A DNA stretch of 44,405 nt from Acidimicrobiales bacterium (GTDB taxonomy: Bacteria > Actinomycetota > Acidimicrobiia > Acidimicrobiales > RAAP-2). The notes beneath the pieces were generated by a model, which saw nothing but the letters and a program-made list of their open reading frames with translations, was not told the origin of the DNA and searched no databases. A program made the position numbers and the translations under genes. The stretch lies in the NCBI GenBank assembly GCA_015478655.1, contig JADMIJ010000031.1:1-44405 (forward strand), written 5' to 3'. Shown here in pieces: positions 33,349-41,798 of the stretch (the stretch's first letter is position 1; the number at the start of each line of letters is the position of its first letter).

Positions 33349-34404
33349 TCAGGCTCCGGCGACCAGCGAGGCCAGCACCCGGGCCCGGTGCTCGGCCGCC
33401 GAGCCCCACGCCGCCGACAACGCCCAGGCCCGTTTGAGGAAGAGGTGGAGGTCGCACTCCCACGTGTAGCCGATGGCCCCGTGGACCTGGAGGGACACCC
33501 TGGCCGCCTCGGTGGCGGCCTCGGAGGCGTAGGCCTTGGCCACCGACGCCGCCCTGGATGCCGTGGGCTCGCCCTCGTCGAGCGACCACGCCGCCCCGTA
33601 GACGGCCGGCCGGGCGAACTCGAGGGTGACCTGGGCCCCGGCCAGCAGGTGCTTGACCGCCTGGAAGCTGCCGATGGGGCGCCCGAACTGTTGGCGCACC
33701 TTGGCATGGTCGGCGGCCATGGTGATCATCCGCTGGGTGAGCCCGAGGAGCTCGGCCCCGGTGGCCACGGCCGCCCGATCCGCCGTCCGTCCGATGAGTG
33801 AGGCCGCCAGTGGCCCCGAGGCCAGCCGACTTTCCGGACCGGGAGCCCACTGGACCGCGGCCAGGCGCCGGGTCGGATCCAGGGAGGGGACGGGCGTCAC
33901 GGTGACGGAGTCGGGCTCCAGCACGTGGATCTGGGGGCCGTCGGGGCCGCCGTCGGTGGCCAGCACATAGAGATCGGCACCGTTGGCCCCGGCCAGGGGG
34001 GTTGCGCCCGGAGCCGGCGGCCCGACGACGACGGCCATGCCTCCGGCGGCGATCGACTCCAGCCAATCGGCCACCTGGCCCCTCGATCCCGCGTCCGCGG
34101 CGGCCAGCTCGGCCAACAGCGGAGCGGCCAAGGCCGTGGTGTCGAGCAGCGGTTCGGGCAGGGCCGCCCGACCGGCTTCCTCGAGCAGGGGCACGAGGTC
34201 GACCAGGCCCAGTCCCAGGCCTCCGTGGGCCTCGGGGACCGAGGCGCCCACCACCCCCAAGGCCGCAAGTGTCTCCCAGCGGGCGGTCCGGGCCGCCGGG
34301 GCCTCGAAGGAGGCCCGGAGGTCGTCGGTCGAGCACTCGTTGAGCAGGACCTGGCGCACGGCGTCCCGGAACTCAATCTGTTGGTCGGTGAAGGCAAAAT
34401 GCAC
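33349..34404 (-). CDS. Acyl-CoA dehydrogenase, small FadE-like subunit (second pair)
   Basis: Second short acyl-CoA dehydrogenase homologue, 351 residues, clearly related in layout to the small subunit at 27492-28499. It has an N-terminal helical domain (FAFTDQQIEFRDAVRQVL), the PEAHGGLGLGLVDLVPLLEEAGR segment, then RQQFGRPIGSFQAVKHLLAGAQ and SLQVHGAIGYTWECDLHLFLKRA. Such subunits form heterotetramers with a large FadE. The GTG at 34404 is chosen because GGAGGG lies about five bases upstream; the frame itself runs on upstream inside the partner gene. It follows the large-subunit gene after 17 bases and ends just before a hairpin. The pair probably acts on a different, branched or ring-bearing acyl-CoA than the first pair, but that is inference. 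Confidence 0.92.
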   Translation of the reverse strand: MHFAFTDQQIEFRDAVRQVLLNECSTDDLRASFEAPAARTARWETLAALGVVGASVPEAHGGLGLGLVDLVPLLEEAGRAALPEPLLDTTALAAPLLAELAAADAGSRGQVADWLESIAAGGMAVVVGPPAPGATPLAGANGADLYVLATDGGPDGPQIHVLEPDSVTVTPVPSLDPTRRLAAVQWAPGPESRLASGPLAASLIGRTADRAAVATGAELLGLTQRMITMAADHAKVRQQFGRPIGSFQAVKHLLAGAQVTLEFARPAVYGAAWSLDEGEPTASRAASVAKAYASEAATEAARVSLQVHGAIGYTWECDLHLFLKRAWALSAAWGSAAEHRARVLASLVAGA

Positions 34405-34421
34405 GGCCGCCCTCCGTCCCC

Positions 34422-35600
34422 TCAGCCGCGGGGCAGGCCGAGCATGCGCTCGGCCACCACGTTGCGTTGGATCTCGTTGGTGCCGGCGTAGATGAGGCCG
34501 GCCAGGGCGAAGAGGTAGCCGTCGAGCCAGGAGGCGTCGGCGTCGCCGCCGTGCAGCTCGGCCTCGGGACCGAGCAGCTCCAGGGCGGCCCGGTGGATGG
34601 CCAGATCGGTCTCGGACCAGTGGATCTTGTTGGCGCTGGCCTCGGGCCCCACCGATCCGCCGTCCAGCACCCGGGTGGCGGTCCACAGGGTGGCGAGTCG
34701 GTAGACCTCGGCGTCCATCCAGGCCTGCGCCACCGCGTCGGCGCTGCGCCCGGCACCGACCGGGTCCTTGGCCCGGCGTTGCCGGTAGAGCGCCACCAGT
34801 CGGGAGGCGGCCTCGCAGTAGCGGGCCGGGCTGCGCAGGCTGAGCCCGCGCTCCGAGCCGGCCGTGGCCATGGCCACGTTCCATCCTTGGCCCACCCCTC
34901 CGAGCACCTGGTCGTCAGGGACGAAGACGTCGTCGAAGAAGATCTCGGCGAAGCCGGTCTCCCCGTCGAGCTGGGGGATGGGGCGCACGACGACTCCCGG
35001 AGCGTTCATCTCGATGAGGAAATAGGTCAGGCCCCGGTAGCGCTCGGCTTCGGGGTCGGTGCGGAACAACCCGAAGCACCACTCGGCGAAGGCGCCCCGA
35101 GACGCCCAGGTCTTCTGGCCGGTGAGCAGCCAGCCGCGGTCGTCCGCCGATCGCACGGCGCGGCTCCGGATGCCGGCCAGATCGCTTCCGGCGTCCGGCT
35201 CGGACCATCCCTGACACCAGATCTCGGCCCCGGAGGCCATGGCCGGCAGGAATCGCCGCTGTTGCTGCTCGGTCCCGAACTCGAACATGGTCGGGGCCAG
35301 CAGGAAGACCCCGTTCTGACTGACCCGCAGCGGCGCCTGGACCCGCCAGTACTCCTCTTCGAACACCAGCCATTCGAGGATGCCTGCGCCACGGCCCCCG
35401 AATTCCTCGGGCCAGGACACCACCGACCAGCGTTCGTCGAACATGGCCCGCTCCCATGACCGGTGGGCCTCGAAGCCCTCGGCCGTGTCCAGCGAGGGCA
35501 GCGACCGGGGCTCGGGGGCGTTGGCCTCCAGCCAGGCGCGCGCCTCGCGCCGGAAGGCCTCCTGGGCGGGGGTGAATCGCAGGTCCATCGGTGTGTCCAT
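34422..35600 (-). CDS. Acyl-CoA dehydrogenase, large FadE-like subunit (second pair)
   Basis: Full-length acyl-CoA dehydrogenase, 392 residues from ATG 35600 (ATG 35588 is also possible). It has WCQGWSEPDAGSDLAG for flavin/substrate binding, KTWASRGAFAEW, TAGSERGLSL and YAGTNEIQRNVVAERMLGLPR. As in the other pair, the MCAD-type catalytic position in YxGT is Ala, while Glu in SER matches the internal catalytic position of isovaleryl/long-chain enzymes. The frame is open far upstream, but that part is antisense to the thiolase. The gene is divergent from the thiolase, with palindrome site 5 between them. It should form one enzyme with the small subunit encoded 17 bases downstream. Confidence 0.94.
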   Translation of the reverse strand: MDTPMDLRFTPAQEAFRREARAWLEANAPEPRSLPSLDTAEGFEAHRSWERAMFDERWSVVSWPEEFGGRGAGILEWLVFEEEYWRVQAPLRVSQNGVFLLAPTMFEFGTEQQQRRFLPAMASGAEIWCQGWSEPDAGSDLAGIRSRAVRSADDRGWLLTGQKTWASRGAFAEWCFGLFRTDPEAERYRGLTYFLIEMNAPGVVVRPIPQLDGETGFAEIFFDDVFVPDDQVLGGVGQGWNVAMATAGSERGLSLRSPARYCEAASRLVALYRQRRAKDPVGAGRSADAVAQAWMDAEVYRLATLWTATRVLDGGSVGPEASANKIHWSETDLAIHRAALELLGPEAELHGGDADASWLDGYLFALAGLIYAGTNEIQRNVVAERMLGLPRG

Positions 35601-35666
35601 GGTCGGGTCCGTCGTTCGGGAGTCTCTGGGAGGCGGGCAGGGAAGCGGGTAGGGAGGTGGGTAGGG

Positions 35667-35689
35667 AAATCTGACACACCGCCAGATTT
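35667..35689. promoter_or_regulatory. Palindromic operator candidate, site 5 (dehydrogenase/thiolase divergent)
   Basis: The core CTGACACACCGCCAG (35671-35685) matches the recurring pattern with one arm difference. Flanking AAAT and ATTT extend perfect symmetry to 7-bp arms over 23 bases. It lies 34 bases before the thiolase start and 66 bases before the divergent dehydrogenase start, so it can control both. Confidence 0.65.
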
Positions 35690-35723
35690 CCGGCAACCAC
35701 GCCCGATCGGTCACAATGGTCGG

Positions 35724-36929
<1,206 letters not shown>

Positions 36930-36977
36930 GTCGACCTCCTGCCGGACCGGCGGGTCGGCCTCCTGCCGGACCGGCGG
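36930..36977. repeat. Tandem 24-bp repeat with hairpins between convergent genes
   Basis: Two copies of a 24-base unit (36930-36953 and 36954-36977) differ at one base. Each contains GCCGG-A-CCGGC, able to form a small hairpin. The repeats fill the gap between the thiolase stop and the end of the PAS-GGDEF-EAL gene, a position suited to a bidirectional terminator. Confidence 0.6.
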
Positions 36978-36992
36978 CGCGGAACGGGTCGG

Positions 36993-39900
36993 CTACCGGT
37001 GTTCTGAGGATGCCTCGACCGGGGCCGGGGGACTGGTCTCCGACCCCTCGTCCGACGAGACCTGCCGCCTGAAGTCGACCCGGTCCGCCCGGGTGGGCCG
37101 GGACATGAGGTACCCCTGGTAGAGGTCGCAACCGAGCTCGGCGATCCGCTGCAACTGGATCGGCGTCTCCACGCCCTCGGCCAGGACCACCAACCCCAAC
37201 GCCTTGCTGAGCTGCACGATGGCGGCCACGATGGCCTCGTCGTTGTCGAAGGTGCCCAGCCCGTCGATGAACGACTTGTCGATCTTGAGGATCTTGACGG
37301 GGAAACGCTTGAGCTGGGACAGGGAGGAATAGCCGGTGCCGAAGTCGTCGATGGCCAGGCCGACCCCCATCTCGTGGATACCACCGAGCATGGCGATGGA
37401 CGCCGAGGTGTCGCTCATCAGCATGCTCTCGGTCACCTCCATCACCAGCGCCTCGGGAGGGAGTCCCGAGTCCGCCAGGGCGGAGGCGATGGTGCCCAAG
37501 AGCTCCGGGTCGCTCAGCTGGTGAGCGGAGAGATTGACCGTGATGTAGGCGTCCTCGGCCCCGGCCAGGCTCTGGCGCCACTTGGCCATCGTCTGGCACG
37601 CCTCCCGCAACACCCATCGCCCCAGCGCGAAGATGAGATCGGTCTCCTCGGCGAAGGGGATGAACTCCATCGGTCCCAGCAAGCCGCGGGACGGGTGATG
37701 CCAGCGGACGAGTGCCTCCATGGCCACGATGCGGTCACCGTCGACGGTGGCGATGGGCTGGTAGTGGACGGTCAGCTCGTCATGGTCGATCGAATGGCGC
37801 AGGTCGTCATAGATCTCGAGCCGGGCAACCGACTTGGCCCGCAGCGACTCGTCGAACACCTCGACGCGGGACCGGCCCTTGTTCTTGGCCTGGAACATGG
37901 CCACGTCGGCCTGCTGGAGCACGTCCTGGGCCTCCTGGCGGCCCCGCATGACGAAGGACACCCCCACGCTGCAGGTCACCACCACCGTGCGCCCGCTGGC
38001 CAGCGTCACCGGTTCGGCCAGGAGGCGCGAGTACTCGGTGGCCAGGCTCACGGCGACATCCACGTCGTGGACGTTGCGGCACAGCACGACGAACTCGTCG
38101 CCGGAGAACCGGCTGATGACGTCGCCCCCGCGCACGGCCGACTTGAACCGCTGGGCCAGGGCCAGCAGGACCTCGTCGCCGCTGGCATGGCCGAACGAGT
38201 CGTTGACCAACTTGAAGCGGTCGAGGTCGATGAACAGGACGGCCAGGTTGGTGCCCTTCTGCATGGACACCATGAGCTCCTGCTCGAGCTCGTCGTTGAA
38301 GAGCGTGCGGTTGCCGAGCCCGGTCAGCGAGTCGTGATAGGCCAGCCAGTGGAGCTGGGCTTCGGCGGCCTTCCGGTCGGTCACGTCAGTGAAGGAGCAG
38401 ACGACCATGGGGGAATCGACCTGGCCGGCCCCCGACAGCAGCCGCGAGCTGAGCGAGAGCCATTGACGGCGCCCGCTGCCGTCGGTGACGCCGACCACGA
38501 CGTCGTCCTCGGATTCGCCCGAGGCAAGGGTCCGGGCATGGGGGAACATCTCGGGCGACATGGGATGCCCGTTGGCCTCGATGGCGATGGATGCCCCGGT
38601 GAAGATCTGGTGGCTGTTGCCCGACTTGAGCCTGTCTCCGAGGATGCGACTGGCGGCCTCGTTGTGGGCGGAGATTCCACCCGAGTCGTCGAAGAGCACG
38701 ATCCCCTCGCTCAACGATGCCACCACCGCCTCGTAGCGCTCCTCGGCTGCACGGCGGCCGGCTTCCGCCTGCCGGGCGTCGGTGAGCTCGGTGGACACGA
38801 CCACCCAACCCGACGGTTGGGTGTCGTCATCGATCAGGGGATCGATGGAGACCAGAACGTCCACCTCGGAACCGTCCTTGCGCAGGTGGGTCCGCTGGCC
38901 CCGCTCGAAGACGGCGGCGCTGTCGGTCCGGTTGCCGGTGACCACCGCGCCGATGGACAGGCCCACCACCTCGGATTCGGTCCATCCGTAGATGGCCTGG
39001 GCGGCTTCGTTCCAACTCTCGATCCGTCCGTCGGCGTCAATACCGATGATGGCGTCGGAGACGTGGGCGACCAGGCTGGCCCGGTAGCGGCTGGCGGCTT
39101 CGGCCGCCCTGCGCTCGGAGATGTCCCGGGCGATGACCTGGAAGGCGGGCTTGCCGGCCCACGTGGTGCGCACGCTGGTGACCTCCATGACGGTGACGTA
39201 GCCGTCGGGGGTGATCACCCGGATCTCACCGTGCTCGAAGAATTGGCCCGGCTCGGTGAGCTGAGCCAGGCGCTCGGCGACGTGGGGCATGTCAGCGGGG
39301 TGGAGGAAGTCGGAGATGGGCTTGCCGGAGTACTGGGCAAACGCCTGGCTGTACTCCTCGTCGGTCGATCCCCTGCCGATCAGCCGGGCCGCAGCGCGGT
39401 TGCCGTAGACCAGCAGCCCGTCCTGATGCACCAGGACCATGTCGGGTGACACCTCGGTGAGCAGCCGGTAGCGGTCGACCATCTCCCCGAGCTCGCGCTC
39501 GAAGGTCTCCTGCGCGGTGGTGTCCACCACGACTCCGGCGTAGAACGACCGGACCTGGTCCACAGCAGCACCCGACCAGTCGCTGGGAGTTGCCATGGGC
39601 GACGCCCGGACCACGACGTGGTGGGCGATCCCGTCAGGGCAGTGCACGACCATCTGCAGGTCGAATTCCGTGGGAGGCAGTCCCCGGCGGACCGGGGCCA
39701 GGATGGGGGCCAGCAGCAAGTCGCCGGCTTCTGCGCCGGAGACGAACTCTGGCGGCGTGCCCTGCACGTCCGGATCGCCGTGGCCTGAAGGACGGGGGCC
39801 CGAGGTCTCGACGCCCTCGTCGTGTTCTCCTCTGACGGAGAACCCCAGGACTCCCTTCTGAAAACCGAAGAGCTCCTCCACCGGGGACGACCAGATGACC

Positions 39901-40070
39901 GAATCCCGCACCGTGTCGTAGATCCAGGTCACCGACTGGAGGTCCTTGTCGCCGAGCTCAACCCCCTCGGACAACTCGAAGACGCGATCGCCGACCGGCA
40001 CCTCGTTGAGGTCCACGCGATCGAAGGAGACCCTCGAGCGTCGACCGTCAAAGCTGCTCTTGGTGGCCAT
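36993..40070 (-). CDS. PAS-PAS-PAS-GGDEF-EAL cyclic di-GMP signalling protein
   Basis: A 1,025-residue cytoplasmic protein with no membrane segments visible. An N-terminal region of about 190 residues contains a degenerate PAS-like part. It is followed by at least three PAS domains (about 200-325, 330-445 and 450-575, each ending in a D(I/V)(S/T)(E/D)R-type linker). Next comes a GGDEF domain with SRFSGDEF and an I-site RGGD, so cyclase activity is possible. The C-terminal EAL domain has MEALVRW, NLSAHQL, VMEVTES, IDDFGTGYSSL, LKIDKSFI and EGVET, so the phosphodiesterase also looks intact. The net activity on cyclic di-GMP cannot be predicted. No ribosome binding site precedes the ATG, so the message may be leaderless. 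A 14-bp palindrome lies ~47 bases upstream. Confidence 0.93.
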   Translation of the reverse strand: MATKSSFDGRRSRVSFDRVDLNEVPVGDRVFELSEGVELGDKDLQSVTWIYDTVRDSVIWSSPVEELFGFQKGVLGFSVRGEHDEGVETSGPRPSGHGDPDVQGTPPEFVSGAEAGDLLLAPILAPVRRGLPPTEFDLQMVVHCPDGIAHHVVVRASPMATPSDWSGAAVDQVRSFYAGVVVDTTAQETFERELGEMVDRYRLLTEVSPDMVLVHQDGLLVYGNRAAARLIGRGSTDEEYSQAFAQYSGKPISDFLHPADMPHVAERLAQLTEPGQFFEHGEIRVITPDGYVTVMEVTSVRTTWAGKPAFQVIARDISERRAAEAASRYRASLVAHVSDAIIGIDADGRIESWNEAAQAIYGWTESEVVGLSIGAVVTGNRTDSAAVFERGQRTHLRKDGSEVDVLVSIDPLIDDDTQPSGWVVVSTELTDARQAEAGRRAAEERYEAVVASLSEGIVLFDDSGGISAHNEAASRILGDRLKSGNSHQIFTGASIAIEANGHPMSPEMFPHARTLASGESEDDVVVGVTDGSGRRQWLSLSSRLLSGAGQVDSPMVVCSFTDVTDRKAAEAQLHWLAYHDSLTGLGNRTLFNDELEQELMVSMQKGTNLAVLFIDLDRFKLVNDSFGHASGDEVLLALAQRFKSAVRGGDVISRFSGDEFVVLCRNVHDVDVAVSLATEYSRLLAEPVTLASGRTVVVTCSVGVSFVMRGRQEAQDVLQQADVAMFQAKNKGRSRVEVFDESLRAKSVARLEIYDDLRHSIDHDELTVHYQPIATVDGDRIVAMEALVRWHHPSRGLLGPMEFIPFAEETDLIFALGRWVLREACQTMAKWRQSLAGAEDAYITVNLSAHQLSDPELLGTIASALADSGLPPEALVMEVTESMLMSDTSASIAMLGGIHEMGVGLAIDDFGTGYSSLSQLKRFPVKILKIDKSFIDGLGTFDNDEAIVAAIVQLSKALGLVVLAEGVETPIQLQRIAELGCDLYQGYLMSRPTRADRVDFRRQVSSDEGSETSPPAPVEASSEHR

Positions 40071-40116
40071 AGGTTCAGATATCGGCTGACTCGGAGGTCA
40101 CCTTTAGCCTTATCGG

Positions 40117-40130
40117 CGCCTGATCAGGCG
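40117..40130. promoter_or_regulatory. Perfect 14-bp palindrome upstream of PAS-GGDEF-EAL gene
   Basis: CGCCTGATCAGGCG is perfectly self-complementary, 47-60 bases before the start codon of the signalling gene and about 60 bases after the end of the ketosynthase gene. It may be an operator for the former or a short hairpin terminator for the latter, whose transcript runs in the same direction. Confidence 0.45.
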
Positions 40131-40188
40131 TCAGTATTGACCGCGACCGGGCAGCGTCGGAGGAGACGGTGGACATCCAATAGCGGCG

Positions 40189-41418
40189 TCAATCCCCGGG
40201 CGCCTCATCGGGTTCTGCGATCACCACGGCGGTGTTGTAGCCCCCCAATCCGAGGGACGACTTGACCGTCAATCCGGGCACCCGCGGTGTTCGCCCATTG
40301 ACCAGTTTGGGATGACCCGGCGCCACCTGCGGGGGGGCGGGAATGAACCCGGTCTGGAACGAGTAGAGCGTGGCCAGGGTCTCCACGGCTGCGGCCGCCG
40401 ACTGGCAGTGGCCGACGAGCGGCTTCACGGAGAAGATCCCGTGGGCCGCCGGGAAGAGCTCATCCAGGACCTTCATCTCAGCGGCATCGCACAAAGCGGT
40501 GCCCGGTCCGTGGGCGTTGAGGTAGGCAACGTCGCCAGGGTCGATGCCGGAGGCGTCGATGGCCAACTGAAAACAGCGGAACATCTCGGTGAGGTCGGGG
40601 GCGACGGCCGTCGAGTGGTAGCCGTCCATCGTCATGCCGCCGCCGAGGACGGATGCGTAGGAACCCGCCGCCTTGGAGGACAGGACCATCGCCACCGCGG
40701 CCTCGCCACCGACGAATCCTCGGCTGCCCTCTTGAAACGGCCGGGAGCCATCGAAGGCCGGGGTGTTGAGAACCATGGCGCCGAGATCATTGAAGGCCCG
40801 CAGGTGCTGGGGAATGCCGGACAGATCGGTGGCCAGCAGGATGACGTCGGACGCGATGCCCGAATCCAGCCATGACTTGGCGGTGATCATCCCGGCGTTG
40901 GCACTGGCGCACATAGCAGAAACCGACATCGTCGGCCCGTGGAAGTCGAACTCCTTCATCACCATGGTCAAGCAGGTGGAGGGCATCATGTTCACCCACA
41001 TCTTGGGCCGTATCCGGCTGTCACCGGACCGGTAGAACTCGCTCCACAACTCGACATCGCCTTTCTCGAGGCTGTGGATCAAGCCGACGACCGGACCGGG
41101 CTTCCACCCCCGCGCCAGGGCGTCGGTGACGGCTTCGCGGGCGGAGAAGCGCACCGACCGCATGAACCGGCTCGGGCCGTCGTGGCGATCACCTTCGTCC
41201 GGGACCTGCGAGATGTAGGCCTGACCTCCGGTCACATAGCCCTCCAGGCCGGTGACCAGCTTGACGGCGCTCTCCCCGAGCAGGAACCCGTCCCAGAGGT
41301 GCTTCGTTCCCCATCCGTAGCCGGTGACTGCGCCCACCCCGACGATGTTGGTGGACCCATGGCGCCCGGCGCTGGGAGACGTGGATTCGCTGGAGGACGA
41401 CTGCACAACGTTCGACAT
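40189..41418 (-). CDS. Stand-alone beta-ketoacyl-ACP synthase (KAS II-like)
   Basis: Condensing enzyme of 409 residues with a Cys-His-His set of the KAS I/II type: Cys170 in VSAMCASANAG, His303 in NAHGPGT and His337 in KPLVGHCQS, with the accompanying Lys332. The usual GHxxGAAG stretch reads GHCQSAAAA and NAHGTGT reads NAHGPGT, so it is a divergent member. A 20-residue Ser-rich N-terminus precedes the fold. No acyl carrier protein, ketoreductase or chain-length factor is visible in the window. The two P450 genes lie next to it. Its ATG has GAGGAG five bases upstream, and a large inverted repeat lies 31-65 bases before the start. It may belong to a secondary lipid or polyketide pathway rather than primary fatty-acid synthesis. 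Confidence 0.88.
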   Translation of the reverse strand: MSNVVQSSSSESTSPSAGRHGSTNIVGVGAVTGYGWGTKHLWDGFLLGESAVKLVTGLEGYVTGGQAYISQVPDEGDRHDGPSRFMRSVRFSAREAVTDALARGWKPGPVVGLIHSLEKGDVELWSEFYRSGDSRIRPKMWVNMMPSTCLTMVMKEFDFHGPTMSVSAMCASANAGMITAKSWLDSGIASDVILLATDLSGIPQHLRAFNDLGAMVLNTPAFDGSRPFQEGSRGFVGGEAAVAMVLSSKAAGSYASVLGGGMTMDGYHSTAVAPDLTEMFRCFQLAIDASGIDPGDVAYLNAHGPGTALCDAAEMKVLDELFPAAHGIFSVKPLVGHCQSAAAAVETLATLYSFQTGFIPAPPQVAPGHPKLVNGRTPRVPGLTVKSSLGLGGYNTAVVIAEPDEAPGD

Positions 41419-41437
41419 CAGTACTCCTCGGAGTCAG

Positions 41438-41488
41438 CCGATGGTATGGACCGACAACTCCCCGGGAGGGGGAACGGTCGGTCATCGG
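41438..41488. promoter_or_regulatory. Long inverted repeat in ketosynthase leader
   Basis: Inner arms GACCGAC (41449-41455) and GTCGGTC (41477-41483) are perfect complements. Between them CTCCCC and GGGGG can extend the stem. Outside them CCGAT and ATCGG pair again. The whole structure is 20-70 bases before the ketosynthase start and could be an operator, an attenuator-like leader hairpin, or both. Confidence 0.5.
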
Positions 41489-41734
41489 CAGGTAGGCAGG
41501 TGCGATGGGACCTTTGGCAATGCACGAGTATCGCTCAATCGGAGCCCGGGCACAATGGGAAGTTGATGATGGGCCTTATCCCTCTAAATGAATGAGGCGC
41601 AGTCTGTCAATGGCCGTTGCCGCCCGGCCATCCAGGTGGCGCGGGGCCGCGGCTCTATTGGTCGAACGGCGCCGGCGTTGTCAGACCGGGATGGAATTTG
41701 CGCACCTGGGGCTTCGCGTCGACCGAACCGAAAG

Positions 41735-41749
41735 ATCACTTCGAGTGAT
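41735..41749. promoter_or_regulatory. Perfect dyad upstream of P450-like gene
   Basis: ATCACT-TCG-AGTGAT has perfect 6-bp arms and lies 50-64 bases before the P450-like gene start at 41799, a usual place for a repressor or activator site. Confidence 0.45.
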
Positions 41750-41798
41750 AGGGGTCTCACGGAATTCAGGTCGGTGCGAGTAACCTCACCAGCATAAT

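Larger units (their letters stand above)
41419..41798. other. Intergenic control region between ketosynthase and P450
   Basis: This is a 380-bp stretch between divergent genes. It holds a long inverted repeat near the ketosynthase (41438-41488) and a perfect dyad near the P450 start (41735-41749). Small frames here (for example 41588-41797) have no recognisable domain or ribosome binding site, and I do not call them genes. Confidence 0.55.

Noticed and set aside
40085..40101. CTGAC...GTCA near the PAS-GGDEF-EAL start as another regulon site
   Set aside because: The spacer is six bases instead of five and one arm end does not match, so it is not counted with the five sites.
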